A DNA stretch of 64,000 nucleotides from Sipunculus nudus. Taxonomy: Eukaryota > Annelida > Sipuncula > Golfingiida > Sipunculidae. The stretch covers positions 54,029,386 through 54,093,385 of the forward strand of contig CM049322.1 in the NCBI GenBank assembly GCA_026874595.1, written 5' to 3'. The number at the start of each line of letters is the position of its first letter. Position 1 is the stretch's first letter. The translations under genes were made by a program, and so were the position numbers. The notes under the pieces are model-generated. The model was not told the origin of the DNA, ran no database searches, and saw nothing but the letters and a program-made list of their open reading frames with translations. Shown here in pieces: positions 1-10,959 of this stretch.

Positions 1-278
1 TTTCCTTTCAGGACCACTGGAGACGTTCTCGATGGAACCTCGCAGGTTCTATAAAAAAAACCCTGGGGAGGTTAAAAATAACGTAGAAACCTCAACAAGG
101 AGCTTCACTGAGACCACTGCGGAGAACTGTTCTGGGCTCTAGCTGGAATTCTTTTTTCTTTTATGCTGAGTGCAGCTTCATTGCGCAAAACAAATTAACA
201 CTAGTTTTCTGCACTTGAATAACATAAAGCTACATATTTGCAAACTAAACAAAAATGAAAAAGTGAAAGTTGAAATCC

Positions 279-427
279 CTATATATCTTTAGGTCGGAGT
301 TCGAATCGCATAGAGTGGAGATGAATCACATAGAAATTATCATATTTCTTCAACCACTCGGTGAGTTCACCTGCTGTTGGCCCTGTAGTGATGTTGTAAG
401 GTTGAAATACATGAACACTCTTTGGGG
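279..427 (-). pseudogene. Frameshifted natural C-terminus of GT77 copy 1
   Basis: If one base is added at the G run 424-427 (four G here, five in copy 2 at 62760-62764), the frame continues for about 49 codons to a TAG at 279-281. This alternative tail contains GPTAGELTEWLKKYDNFYVI and aligns residue for residue with the matching frame of copy 2, which ends at TAG 62615-62617. The tail actually read by the open frame ends at 350, is Gln/Ser-rich and has no counterpart in copy 2. I infer a one-base deletion or a homopolymer sequencing error. Confidence 0.7.
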
Positions 428-1660
428 AACAAACTTTGTCATATTCCCTGTTGAAACCAAGACAGGCTTTGTAATGGAGTTTTTTACCGTGTCTGGAACT
501 TTCTTGTTGCGTAGAAATGAGTGTTCTCTGTAGATGTCCTTGTTTTTAGCGTCCCATTTAACAAAATCTTTCACAACCTTATCAAATGGACAATCCTTCT
601 TGGGTTGACACTGGAAGCTTGGAAGTATCAGGATCTTGTTAAGGGCCTTAGCTAAGCTGAGTGCTTGATTAAGTTCAGTTATGCTTCTACCCGGGTCCAT
701 AGGAAACCCATTATTGTATGTTAAATATTTCCGTGATGTACTACTGTAATACTGGTCCGTATCCAGGAACCAGCCTCCGAGCTCTTTTAATCGGTATATT
801 TTTGTTCGCGACCAAGTATTGTAGTTATTGTGAAATATCACTGTCCTTGATATGTTGTATGTATATATGCTTTCTGAGAAAAAAATATGACCCGTAGGAA
901 AAAGCTTGTATGGCAAAACATTGTATCTTATTCGATTTTCCTCCCTCCAGGTTATCAGTCCACGGGTAAATACTTCTTGGTCCCACAGTCTTGGATTTTT
1001 GTTTAGTATTTCAACAGTATCGTTTACAATGCTGATGGTAGCTTCCGTTTTTCGGATCATTGCCAATCCGATACATAATTTGTCCGGCTTGCCTCTTACA
1101 TCTTGTTGAATCTCTACATCACATTCTTTACATTTGAAATAAGGAAAAGGATTTTTTATGAAAACTGTATCCAGATCCATTAAAAGTACACTGAACTCTA
1201 GAGTTAGAAGTTTCAAAGTTAAAGAAAACTTAAGATTTCCCTTTTTCTTGAAAGCATTGCTCCAAAATGGATGTTCTTTGCTTGCTAGCTCCCTCAGGGT
1301 TGCGTCGTAATAAGCAGTAAATCCTCGGCTCGCAAGCTCCTCAACGGTGTTCTGACTAAGACCGACTGGCAGAAGATTCTCCACTCCGTTGTGTGAAGCC
1401 GAGACGGCAAAATTCAGGAACATTTCTATGTATGTTTCATCAAGGATAACTAATATAACTACAGGGTCCTTTGCGGCCGGGGTCATTAGAGACACCTTCT
1501 TTGCAAGGCATTTGAGGTCCGTATTATTGCACGTGGATTCATGGAGAAATAAGATGGATTTTAACGATATGCTTTCCGAAATAATCCATCGTAACCATAT
1601 CACTGAACTACCCAACACAAGTAACAATAATGCGAGCGATAGTTTCCTTTTGCAATGCAT
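350..1660 (-). CDS. GT77-type nucleotide-sugar glycosyltransferase, type II membrane protein (copy 1)
   Basis: This intact 436-codon frame starts with a short cytoplasmic tail and a hydrophobic anchor (residues about 7-25), as in Golgi type II glycosyltransferases. Residues about 65-300 look like the Nucleotid_trans (GT77) fold; LLMDLDTVF (160-168) holds the DxD metal and nucleotide-sugar site. Residues 328-350 (NQALSLAKALNKILILP) match the segment found downstream of the catalytic domain in XEG113-like GT77 enzymes. Several N-glycosylation sequons are present. The start codon follows a GAATCACAG stretch that is conserved before the start of the second copy. The family transfers pentoses or similar sugars to glycans or protein; the substrate here is unknown. 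The last ~30 residues are probably out of frame (see the entry at 279-427). No intron is needed. Confidence 0.8.
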   Translation of the reverse strand: MHCKRKLSLALLLLVLGSSVIWLRWIISESISLKSILFLHESTCNNTDLKCLAKKVSLMTPAAKDPVVILVILDETYIEMFLNFAVSASHNGVENLLPVGLSQNTVEELASRGFTAYYDATLRELASKEHPFWSNAFKKKGNLKFSLTLKLLTLEFSVLLMDLDTVFIKNPFPYFKCKECDVEIQQDVRGKPDKLCIGLAMIRKTEATISIVNDTVEILNKNPRLWDQEVFTRGLITWREENRIRYNVLPYKLFPTGHIFFSESIYTYNISRTVIFHNNYNTWSRTKIYRLKELGGWFLDTDQYYSSTSRKYLTYNNGFPMDPGRSITELNQALSLAKALNKILILPSFQCQPKKDCPFDKVVKDFVKWDAKNKDIYREHSFLRNKKVPDTVKNSITKPVLVSTGNMTKFVPQRVFMYFNLTTSLQGQQQVNSPSG

Positions 1661-2290
1661 CTGTGATTCTTCGGAACTCTGAAATATTGAAGATTTTCTT
1701 CAAATATTAACAGCGTATTTAATCGTTCAATTGGCAAACCTTCAGTAAATGGACTATAACTAGCGAGAATTATTTTGGCAGATACTGAAAAAAATCATAA
1801 TAAAAATATAACCTCGACCAAAATAAACAAGCAAAAAGTAGGTATGATATTTTATTCTTGTAAGAATCACTTTTTTATTCGGGTAAAGGTGTCTTGGTGA
1901 TTACATGCGTCAATAGTAATGTATTAATTTACCCATCTTTACCCATCCAGTGTCATGTGATGGGGAGTTGCACACAGGACGTAGACTGGGCCATGGGACG
2001 ATTGGCTAGTGCAAAAATCACATCATTTACGTAATTTTGATATTCCATTTATATGTTTACTGTGCTTAAGAATACGCTTGCCATATATCGTCAGGAATGC
2101 TAAGGTTTTATAAAGACTTTTGTATTTGCGGTAGGTAGAAAGGGCCCTATGCTTCCATAAGGGGTTTCATGGTCATACATAACGTGTGTGTGTTGAAAGT
2201 ATTAAAGTATATGGGAATCATGTGTGAATATATATAAGCAGATACATTTTATATATGTATCTTTTTGTCTACGTGCAAAAGTGGATACAG
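1661..2290. other. 5' flank of GT77 copy 1, no gene seen
   Basis: This stretch upstream of the minus-strand glycosyltransferase holds AT-rich unique-looking DNA with no convincing ORF or motif. A promoter is expected here from position alone, but no element could be assigned. Confidence 0.4.
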
Positions 2291-2294
2291 GATT

Positions 2295-3050
2295 TAAAGG
2301 ACCAAAGTGAACAACAGGCTTACCTTGAGGGCGATTGCCTTGTCCTTATAGATACAACTTTGCAGAAGGACGGGTGTCCTGTTATGTCAGGAAGAGGCCA
2401 AATTCAAGGACCAGTGTCACGGTCTGTCAGTAAAAACGTTAACATATAAAAACCGGTATCCTGTCTTATCAGTAAGGGGCTTAACATAAGTACCGATGTC
2501 GTGTCCTGTCAGTAAGAGGCTTAACATAAGGCCCAGTGTCCTCTCCTGTCACTAACAGGGTTAATATAGGGACCAGTACCCTGTCCTATTAGTGACTGGA
2601 CTAACGTACGAACCAGCGTCTTATCCTGTCAATACGATGCTTCACATAAGGACCTCGCTCCTCTCTTGTGTCAACCTTATCATGAGGAACAGCGTCCATT
2701 TGATGGCAGGCTTAACAAACGAACCAGTACTTGTTCTGTCAATATATGATTTAACACAAACACCTGTGTCCAGCGTTGCCATTTTCGGCTTTCTATAAGG
2801 ACCAGGGTCCTGTCCTCTCAGTAACAAATTTGACCCTAAGGACTTGTGTCGTGTCCTACCAGTAATATAATATATGGACCAGCGGCAAAATCGGCTTTTG
2901 TAAGGACCTGGGTCCTTTAAGACATAACCTGTTATGCCAGCATAAGACTTTAATTGAGGACCTATGTTTTATCTGTCAACAACAGGCTTAATGTAAGGTC
3001 CAGTATCTTGGCCTGTCAGTAATACGCTTAACACAAGGAACAGTTAGTAC
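2295..3050. repeat. 40-bp minisatellite array (block 1, about 19 degenerate units)
   Basis: The unit reads approximately GTAACAGGCTTAACATAAGG followed by ACCAGTGTCCTGTCCTGTCA, 40 bp in all. Units drift by substitutions and small indels, so the array looks old. The same unit recurs at 4400-4770, 32780-32860 and 33010-33510, which makes it a dispersed family. Short ORFs across it are by-products of the repeat. Confidence 0.85.
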
Positions 3051-3059
3051 ATCAGCCAG

Positions 3060-4390
3060 AGGGTTCACCGGTACCAAACAGGTGACAATTGCTATCAATG
3101 TTTTTTAAAGGTGTATGTGTGTGATAATAAAAATGCCTGATAGCAGTATAAAAGTGGTAGGTTTCTGTAAGATATCTTATAATATATAATATATTCACTT
3201 TTCTGACAGGAGGGAGATATCTAAATAAACACCACTTTCTAAGATGTTTATTTGAACCATGGGGCAAACAGAGTTTTAACGAGAATATATACCAGTTTGC
3301 TATATTGCCAGTAAGTGCAATAACTCATCCTGTTCCGGTTTTATGATAATACAAAGTCTAGTAAATGATAGTGATAAGCCCAAATTGATGAAATCAGTAA
3401 ATAAAGTTGAACAAATCTAATTTAATTCTAACCTGCTTTGACTCAGGAGTACAGGGATTAGGTTTCAAACAAAACCCTAGCAGTCAAGTGTCAACTAACT
3501 TTATCGGATTGGAAGACATACATGGTTCGCCTTGGCTATGTACTTGCACCATAGGTGCCATTAAGATCCTTTTGTTTAAATCTTTAAAATCTTTAATCAT
3601 TTAAATTAAAATGACAATGGGTTTGTGGTGTTGCCCTTGAGAGAATATTATCTCTCGCTTAGTGGGATATAGTTGTAACTGGTAGATCACAAAATGGAGA
3701 TAACTATTCAAAAAAAAGTTTTGTTTTCATATAATTTTCTTTTATTTAAACATTTCAGTAGAAACACACATGATAATAAACATGAAAGTAACACATTTGT
3801 CATTCTTCTGGTGATTTCTACTACATTTGCTTGTAAGTGCTAACTTTCTTATTGCTTGTTTTGGCAAGGTAACCAGGCTTGAAATAACTATAAGTTATAA
3901 TAGACATACAAAAGTTTTTCGGTGATAATCCAAAATAAAAAATGACGAAATGATTTTCAAATTTCACCCGGTGTTATCTTTCAAACCATGCAACACAGAA
4001 ATCATCAGATTTGATTTTTTTCTCTCAGAAAGTGATTGCAAATTTATATGATTATGAACTTATAAACTGATATTTTGCCTACTTACCTTTCAAACTAACA
4101 TTGATTATTACTTTGATATTTTTTTTTAATATGAAAGTTGAAAATACACAAGGGCCTGGTTGTGAAATAATGTAACAAACAATTTTTCAAAGAGTCTTTT
4201 ATCACAAAGCCAACATTCACGCTGAAGAGTGAAACTATACATAAGTAAATAAATACATTATATTATGTTACCTCTTCTGTTGATTTTAAATGCTCAACTT
4301 AATCTATATTGGTCAGTGGTCTACTAAGGAGAGTTTAAGAGAACCTTTATACACAACCTTTGAATGTCCCAGGTTTAGTGATTGCGAATT
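3060..4390. other. AT-rich intergenic DNA
   Basis: Between two blocks of the 40-bp minisatellite I see no coding signal. Small ORFs here lack similarity to anything I recognise. Confidence 0.4.
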
Positions 4391-4399
4391 GTGCCTTGA

Positions 4400-4770
4400 T
4401 ATATATCACAAGTACAAGTGTCCTGTCCTGTCAATGACAGGCTTATTATAAGGACCGGCCTGAAGTTCTGTCAATAATTGGCTTAACTCATGAACCATTG
4501 CCCTGTCCTGTCAGTAAGAGACTTAGCATAAGGTCCAGTGTCCTGTTGTATTATTAACAGGCATGATATAAGGAACAGTTTCCTGTCATGTCAGTAGCAG
4601 GTTTGATATAAGATGTGTCCTTTTCTGATAGTAACCGGCTTACCATAATGATTAGTGTCCTGTCCTGTCCTTATAAGGTTTGACCTAAGGACCAGTGTCA
4701 TGTCCTGTCAGTAATGTATTATAAGGACCAATGACAAAACAGCCTTTTTGTAAGGACCAGTGCCCTTTAA
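4400..4770. repeat. 40-bp minisatellite array (block 2, about 9 units)
   Basis: These are degenerate units of the same 40-bp repeat as at 2295-3050. The sequence after the array (4860-4935, with CAGGCGAGAGGGACATGTC and a CCGCACCCCTCAT box) is also found after the short block near 32860-32930, so the array is part of a larger repeat. Confidence 0.8.
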
Positions 4771-4953
4771 AAAATAACCCCTATTCTCCCTTCGAGTAAA
4801 AACTAATGTACAGTCTAATTAGACATGATTAAGACAAGTGGTTCATAAAATATGTCCCATGGTTCAGGCGAGAGGGACATGTCTTGGGTCTGCCAGAGTA
4901 TTTGGAAATCTTCCCGCACCCCTCATCATCCTTATGAGTAGAAGTCTCTTAAT

Positions 4954-4956
<3 letters not shown>

Positions 4957-5017
<61 letters not shown>
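4957..5017. repeat. (TA)n microsatellite
   Basis: Pure TA dinucleotide run of about 60 bp. The apparent ORF end in poly Ile-Tyr across it is an artefact. Confidence 0.95.
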
Positions 5018-5019
<2 letters not shown>

Positions 5020-5020
<1 letters not shown>

Positions 5021-6160
5021 GCGTGCCTGGCCGTTTCAGGTGAAGTGTGGCACTCTTTTGCAGGAAGTGTTTTATCCATATCAAGATAACCTAATTGGCA
5101 GACAGGGTTTTATAGTTTTATTTGGGAGTACCCATCGAGATAACATTATTCACTGTATATATGAGTCTTGGCACCCATAGGTAAGTTGTAACCAACTCTA
5201 AACTTCTCGGGTATTACAATCAAAAGCTATTCGTGTACACATGCCAAACAAGTGCATTTATAGACACAAGAGGATGATCGCCCTCTCTTAAATAGATATA
5301 CCTGCTCATTACCTTGTCAGATAATGCTGGGCGTCATGAAATAACACACACGAGAAACAAACCAAAATTATGTTTATAGCACAAACTTAAATATGTGATT
5401 TATCATTGTTAATTGTTTACATGAGTTCAGATATGCATAAATAGTAGTAGCTACATTGAATTTGTACCTCATACAAAAATGATATAATTTTGAATATCTT
5501 ACCCACACATGGGATTCATATCAAACACAATATTATTGGTATTAATATTTCAATTTTGAAATGGCATAATATTTTAGATAAAATATGCAAAAATAAAATA
5601 TTGACGGAATTCGGAAAGAAAATTAAACTAATTTATTTGCCCCTTAAGTGAACACAATTTAAAGGCTAAAACATATATCAATGAATCAAAAGATCCAGCC
5701 TTGCAACTGTTTTATATCAAACGGTTTTAATCACATGATTTTATTAGTTTATTGTTTGTCCAACCTTTCCGACTTAAGTATAAAACTATGTACATTTTTA
5801 CCGAGCCATTCTTAATAAACAACGTGCTATTATATATATATCAACGTATTATTATATATAGCAATTCTATTTTTTTTTCATGAACTGAATGGTTCTACTC
5901 AGAGTGTGCATAAAATAAATTATTTTATTATTAATTAAAATAAAATACCCTCATATGTGATTAAGTTTAACGTGAGCTGGATGAGGCCGGAAGACTTACA
6001 GGTGTGTTACACTGCTGTTCTTGTGTGACCAGTTTGTTCGTTTATTGTTGATTTTTATTTAAAGTAAAAGTTTCTGAACTTTTTATTTCTTCTTTCTGTA
6101 TAATATTCCGTAGAAGATTGTAGACACTTGTTGGCTCTCAGTTAACCTTAATACAGACCT
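5020..6160. other. AT-rich intergenic DNA
   Basis: No gene is seen. Short segments (a GGCACTCTTTTGCAGG-type box near 5048 and CATGAGTTCAGAT near 5422) have relatives near 34560 and 33670, which extends the dispersed repeat that carries the 40-bp minisatellite. Confidence 0.4.
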
Positions 6161-6164
6161 AAGA

Positions 6165-6262
6165 TGACTCTCACTCAGTCTTAAAGCAGACACCGGGTGA
6201 CTCACTTTGTCCTAAAGCAGACACCGGGTGACTCTCACTTTGTCCTAAAGCAGACACCGGGT
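6165..6262. repeat. Three tandem copies of a 31-33-bp repeat
   Basis: Each unit contains CCTAAAGCAGACACCGGGTG or a one-base variant. The units are about 34, 31 and 33 bp long and nearly identical, so this is a recent small expansion. Confidence 0.9.
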
Positions 6263-6835
6263 GAAAGCTTATTGAAGTTACGATTTTGTGCCGTATAATT
6301 AACCGAGTATTTAACGTTTTCACAAACATTATCTGCACTAAACTGGTCTAATGTTAGTTCAGAAAAGTAAATCTATAACTTCACACAAACATTTCTAATT
6401 TTATTTTTCAATCCAAAGTTTACTCTTCATGACTTAATGGCCAAGTGTGTATCTGAATAAAATGTGATCGATTTTATAAATGTGTGCGTACATAACATAA
6501 ACATACTTGAAATTCTGCAAATGTATATGTCTACCGTCTAGTTCGGGAGAAGTTTACCGGACTCACTAGATTTTACCGGTGGCAACATTTGGAAAAAAAT
6601 AAGAAATATGTTTGAGAAAAAAAAATTGTACGGCTGTGTTCACTTTTTTATTTAGTTATGTTATATTCGAGAAGGTCACTCACCAGTGAATTAAGTAGAC
6701 TACGCAATATTTCTTTTACAGGGCAGCAAACAAAATGAAAATTTGTGTTCCCCCCCCGGAAACCCCTATCTGTATTATTATGAACTTTGTAAGATATTTC
6801 GGCAATTCTGCTGGCCCTCTTAAATTTCAAGCCTC

Positions 6836-6836
6836 G

Positions 6837-6883
<47 letters not shown>

Positions 6884-7023
6884 CATATATATATATATAC
6901 AAATATATATATACAAATATATATATACACATATATATACATATACACATATACATATACACATATACATATATACACATATACATATATACACATATAC
7001 ATATATATATATATATGAGTATA

Positions 7024-7076
<53 letters not shown>
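6836..7076. repeat. Long TA / CATA compound microsatellite
   Basis: About 240 bp of alternating purine-pyrimidine (TATA, CATATA and ACATAT units). The 86- to 118-codon frames in it, on both strands, are poly Tyr-Ile artefacts. Confidence 0.95.
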
Positions 7077-7607
7077 TCAAGGGGCAAATAAAGATGAAAG
7101 AAAGTTGAGATGATTATTTGGATTGCTCGTAGAGGAAATTTTTTAAAAGACCTCTGTAGAATAATCAGGAGGAATTATTTTTATGCCAGTGTGAGAGTAA
7201 CTTAATGAGCAGGATTAAATTTTGAATTGACATCAGTATCGAGGAGCTGTCACGCAAGTCGTTAGATCTATCACCATGCAGTATATTAATCGGTGTAATC
7301 AAGTGACAGTTGGTAAAATTGAAAATGAACTGGAGGCTACGCGCAACGTGTTTATAGAGCCACGGTCACTTGTAGCATTAATACATGAATGTCTTTATAT
7401 TTATGTTTCAATGCCAAGTGAATATATTGCAAAATAACCGTATAAACTTTAAGATGCAACACAAAATGGCTTAAACAAATAAATGTGGAGGCCAAATCTT
7501 CAGCTAAAGCTTTTAATTACTCTCTTTTGCCATAGGTCTGTTGCAAATAACTTTTACAGCATTTGAGTATTTATATATATACATATATATTTTTATAAAT
7601 ATATATA

Positions 7608-7647
<40 letters not shown>

Positions 7648-7658
7648 TATTATTATTA
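7608..7658. repeat. (ATT)n trinucleotide microsatellite
   Basis: About 16 ATT/TTA repeats with one interruption, directly followed by a CpG-containing stretch (7660-7810) in which no gene was found. Confidence 0.9.
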
Positions 7659-7659
7659 G

Positions 7660-8505
7660 CCGTTCGTTGAATAGCGGAAACTCGCGCATCTGAAAAAGCT
7701 TCATGAATAAAACACAAGAGCGTTTCTGACCGCCAACGCAAAGCCATCGCACATCAGAAATATTGCGCCCATGTAAAGATTGCCGCTATCGCGCGCCGGT
7801 GAACGCCCCGCTCGAGCACTCACCCTCACACAAATCATGTAAACAGCACAGCATTTTTATATCATGGATGTGTATTAAAAGTCTGGACATATATTTTGGG
7901 ACCTACGTATGTTCGGGTGTCTGTTTTCCTTTGACGTCTTTCAATGTGTAAAACGATCGGACCCATGAGTTTTTGTTCGTAGTGCTAGATATGTGTCAGT
8001 TATATCCGATCAAATTTTGAATATTGATTTCTTGCCCAAATAATTGGAGCATTTTATTTTTTTCTATTGACTGTCTTTCGTGGCTTTATATAATATGTTT
8101 ACATCCATAGATATAATTTATTTTGGACTATTAAAATTTTAGAATATATTATTTATTTAATTTCTACCAAAATATTTTATACCAATAACGAGTTGGAATG
8201 TATCAATAAATAATTTTGGAAAATATATTATTATATATATTATTAATAGTATAATTAAAAGTAGTCTTTTAAGTTAAATGATGTAAGTATTATATTAAAT
8301 ATGTGATACATTTACACAAACTCTCATTAGGATAAACCATATACTGATTAACTGGAGGATAGACGGTAATGTTTTATTCATACCATAAGGGAGATATATA
8401 TATATATGGCCATGTGTGTGTGTTTGTGTGACTGGTATGCTTTATATCACACCCAAATCAAACAATTTATTTACATCACTGCATATTTATGTTATTAAAA
8501 AGGCA
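7660..8505. other. 3' flank of the methyltransferase gene, no gene seen
   Basis: The first 150 bp are CpG-rich (GCGCGCC and CCCCGCTCGAG boxes). The remainder is very AT-rich. No coding signal is seen. Confidence 0.35.
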
Positions 8506-8509
8506 TGGC

Positions 8510-9529
8510 TTATCCACAAACAAAATAGTCGTGGTCGCTTATTGAGGGCGGGATTTTGATTCGTTGGATAGAACATGGCGCAACTTGATGAAGGGGAAGT
8601 TTCCAAAGTCCAATAGAATGATTTCTGGCCCGACCCGGCGGTCCGTCACGGGCCATACACAAGGGTGGCTCCAAAGATATTGGTGGTATTTCAAAATTCA
8701 GATGTCTGAATCTAGCCCTCTGTAGATTAGTCAAGTCAACATTCTTTTGAACACCAGGATTTGTTGTTAATAAGAAATACTGCCCAGCATTGTTAATGTT
8801 ACGGAGGGTTTTTAGTACTGCCTTATAAGGAAGGTGATTTAACATAATCCTTGTCATCACCAAGTCATATTGTCCCGGGGGCGGTCCTTCAGCGATATCT
8901 CCTTGTACGAATGTCCAATCACTGACGTGCTTGAAAGCCTTCTTGTGATTTTCAATCAGAAAGGGCACTATATCCATTCCAGTGTAATTAATATCATTTC
9001 TTTGGACTAAAAATCTGGACATCCATTGGAAATCCCCGCATGGGATATCTAAGAGCCTTATTTTTGGGGTATGCAAGGTCTTCTTTAATTCGTTAATCAC
9101 TGTATGGAGAACGCCTATCATTTCTTGCGTGTATTCCAGAGTAGAACTTGGGCCAGATCCCTCCACGCTCTTCAGTCTCGGGTCCACCTGATGAGTAATG
9201 CCTCCCCAATGACTCTTCTTATAAATCATTTCAAAGGAATTCTTCCGTGAACTCGGATTTTCTTTACTCTCCACTTGCAAACTGGCTTTAAAATTCTTGG
9301 TTTGTTTATTAAGTGTAAACCGAACAGTATCACATGTGACACAGTGTTTAACTCTCCCATCTGTTGTTAGGAGGCTGCTATGTAGGGTTGGGTCTGGCTG
9401 GATTATTGTCCTTAGAATGCCAAATTTGCCCTCAGTTTTATGACTGCAAAGCCTTGCTGTAAGGATGTACAACCCGATGACAGAAAGACTGACACACAGA
9501 ACAAGTAGAAACCTCTTCTGAATATCCAT
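8510..9529 (-). CDS. Type II membrane SAM-dependent methyltransferase, probably Golgi/secretory
   Basis: A single intact frame of 339 residues. Residues about 7-25 form a membrane anchor after a short basic tail, so the catalytic part should face the lumen. The class I methyltransferase core begins near residue 157: motif I is RLLDIPCGDF (158-167), a post-I acidic residue lies in TGMDIV (183-188), FVQGDIA (207-213) resembles motif II, and YDLVMTRIMLNHLP (221-234) follows. Two blocks before the core, YKKSHWGGI (103-111) and SGPSSTLEYTQEM (125-137), look family-specific. Class I enzymes move the methyl group of S-adenosylmethionine to O, N or C atoms. A lumenal enzyme next to glycosyltransferase genes suggests methylation of glycan hydroxyls, as molluscan glycans are known to be O-methylated; this is inference. 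The ATG at 9529 is chosen because it precedes the anchor. Confidence 0.8.
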   Translation of the reverse strand: MDIQKRFLLVLCVSLSVIGLYILTARLCSHKTEGKFGILRTIIQPDPTLHSSLLTTDGRVKHCVTCDTVRFTLNKQTKNFKASLQVESKENPSSRKNSFEMIYKKSHWGGITHQVDPRLKSVEGSGPSSTLEYTQEMIGVLHTVINELKKTLHTPKIRLLDIPCGDFQWMSRFLVQRNDINYTGMDIVPFLIENHKKAFKHVSDWTFVQGDIAEGPPPGQYDLVMTRIMLNHLPYKAVLKTLRNINNAGQYFLLTTNPGVQKNVDLTNLQRARFRHLNFEIPPISLEPPLCMARDGPPGRARNHSIGLWKLPLHQVAPCSIQRIKIPPSISDHDYFVCG

Positions 9530-9654
9530 CCTGCATTTTCTACAAAAATAAAAGTAACAAATGTAACCAATATTGAACCTACAAGATATTGTCCGATTTC
9601 TTACTCAGCCTAGTGAGAGTAATATGAACAGCAGCATATCATCTAATATAGATG

Positions 9655-9797
9655 GTCTCTCTCTCTTTCCGTCTCTGTCTCTCTCTCTTTCTGTCTCTGT
9701 CTCTCTCTCTTTCTGTCTCTCTTTCTCTCTCTATATTTATATATCCATACACACACTAAAACTCCTGTCTTTCTTTCTCTCTCTCTCTCTGTATATT

Positions 9798-9852
<55 letters not shown>
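9655..9852. repeat. CT-rich and AT microsatellite upstream of the methyltransferase
   Basis: A TCTCTG/CTTTCT run (9655-9735) is followed by a second CT run and (AT)n (9800-9852). The segment TATCCATACACACACTAAAA occurs twice (about 9740 and 9850), so the CT-AT block was itself duplicated. It lies within 350 bp of the methyltransferase start codon. Confidence 0.9.
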
Positions 9853-9854
<2 letters not shown>

Positions 9855-9859
9855 ATACA

Positions 9860-10380
9860 CACACTAAAACTCTTGTCTTTTATAATAGTCGGAGCTCATA
9901 AAACGGTCATATTTTCTGGTCCAGCGTTTACCACCGTTTAATTTCATATTCGGACCACTTCTCTTGTCACAAAATGGATCGTGTCATTTTTTTTTCATTT
10001 CTCGAGATAACTGTGCCCACTTAGCTGTACATTTGTGTTTGATGAGCAAGAATTGACGCTCCGGTCAGAGCATTGTTTTCTTAAATAATTGCGGCTATCA
10101 GTAAAAGTTTATAGTGTGCGCAGCAAGCCTTTGATTAACCCGTTACGATTCTAGTTATGCCTTTTGTTATAAAACCGGGAATTTCCATGTTTTGTTTCAA
10201 GCCTACTTATTATTTAGCCTGCTCATGAATATAGATGGGCCATACTAGGAAACAGAAGGCGCTTATTTGTATTTGTCTTATGAATATAAATAAGCCTCCG
10301 GGGTAGCAGGGCTTTTGAGCACGTGCTAGGGTTATTGAAAGGGGGACAGTCTAGCCAGACACTGCAAAGACGAGACGTCC
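9860..10380. other. Intergenic, no gene seen
   Basis: Unique-looking sequence upstream of the methyltransferase. No coding or RNA signal could be supported. Confidence 0.35.
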
Positions 10381-10384
10381 TGCC

Positions 10385-10940
10385 GCTCAGTGTCCATCGA
10401 GGTCTTGTGAGGTGCTGTCAGGTGTCCAGTCAGGTCCAGTTAGTTGCTGACAGGTGAGTGCTGACCAGCTAGGTGCTATAAGGCGAGGTGCTATAAGGCG
10501 AGGTGCTGTCGGGCGAGTTACTGTCCAGCGAGTTACTGTCCAGCGAGGTGTTGTCCGGGGAGGAGTTGTCCGGCGAGGGGCTGTCAGTGGGGTGTTGTCC
10601 AACGACGTGCCGCCTATGAGGTGCTTCCGGCGAGGTGATGTCCGGCGAGGTGCTGTCCAGCCAGGTGCTGTCAGTGAGGTGCGTTTACTTAGGTGCCGCC
10701 AGCGGATGTCCAGTAAGGTGCTGCCCAGTTAGATGCTTCCAATTGAAGTACTATCAAGGGATGTGCTATACGGTGTCCATTGAGGTCCAGTAAAGTGCCT
10801 CGAGCGTTTGTTTGGAGAGATACTGTCCCGCGAAGAGCTATCCAGCGAGGTGTTACCCATCGAGATCCTGTCCGGAGAGTTGCTGTCCAGCGAGATGCTG
10901 TCAATGAGTTACTGTCATTGAGGTGTTGTCCTGCGAGATG
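10385..10940. repeat. GC-rich 15-bp minisatellite
   Basis: Degenerate tandem units near GCGAGGTGCTGTCCA, about 15 bp each, over ~550 bp. A period divisible by three keeps frames open on both strands (71-92 codons, Arg/Gly/Val- or Thr/Trp/Pro-rich); these are not taken as genes. Confidence 0.85.
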
Positions 10941-10959
10941 TATATATATAATCCATATC

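Noticed and set aside
270-533. 87-codon plus-strand frame opposite the GT77 C-terminus (and its twin at 62627-62944)
   Set aside because: Antisense shadow of the glycosyltransferase coding sequence, duplicated along with it.
2295-3050. Regular 40-bp spacing considered as a CRISPR-like array
   Set aside because: Whole units repeat without unique spacers, and the sequence is eukaryotic; it is a minisatellite.
6735-7091. 118-codon plus-strand frame and several 86- to 112-codon minus frames
   Set aside because: They consist of poly Ile-Tyr/Thr encoded by the TATA/CATA microsatellite.
9643-9864. Glu/Arg-rich minus frame next to the methyltransferase
   Set aside because: Translation of the CT microsatellite.
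10387-10904. Arg/Gly-rich and Thr/Trp/Pro-rich frames on both strands
   Set aside because: The 15-bp minisatellite keeps all of these open; no family resemblance.
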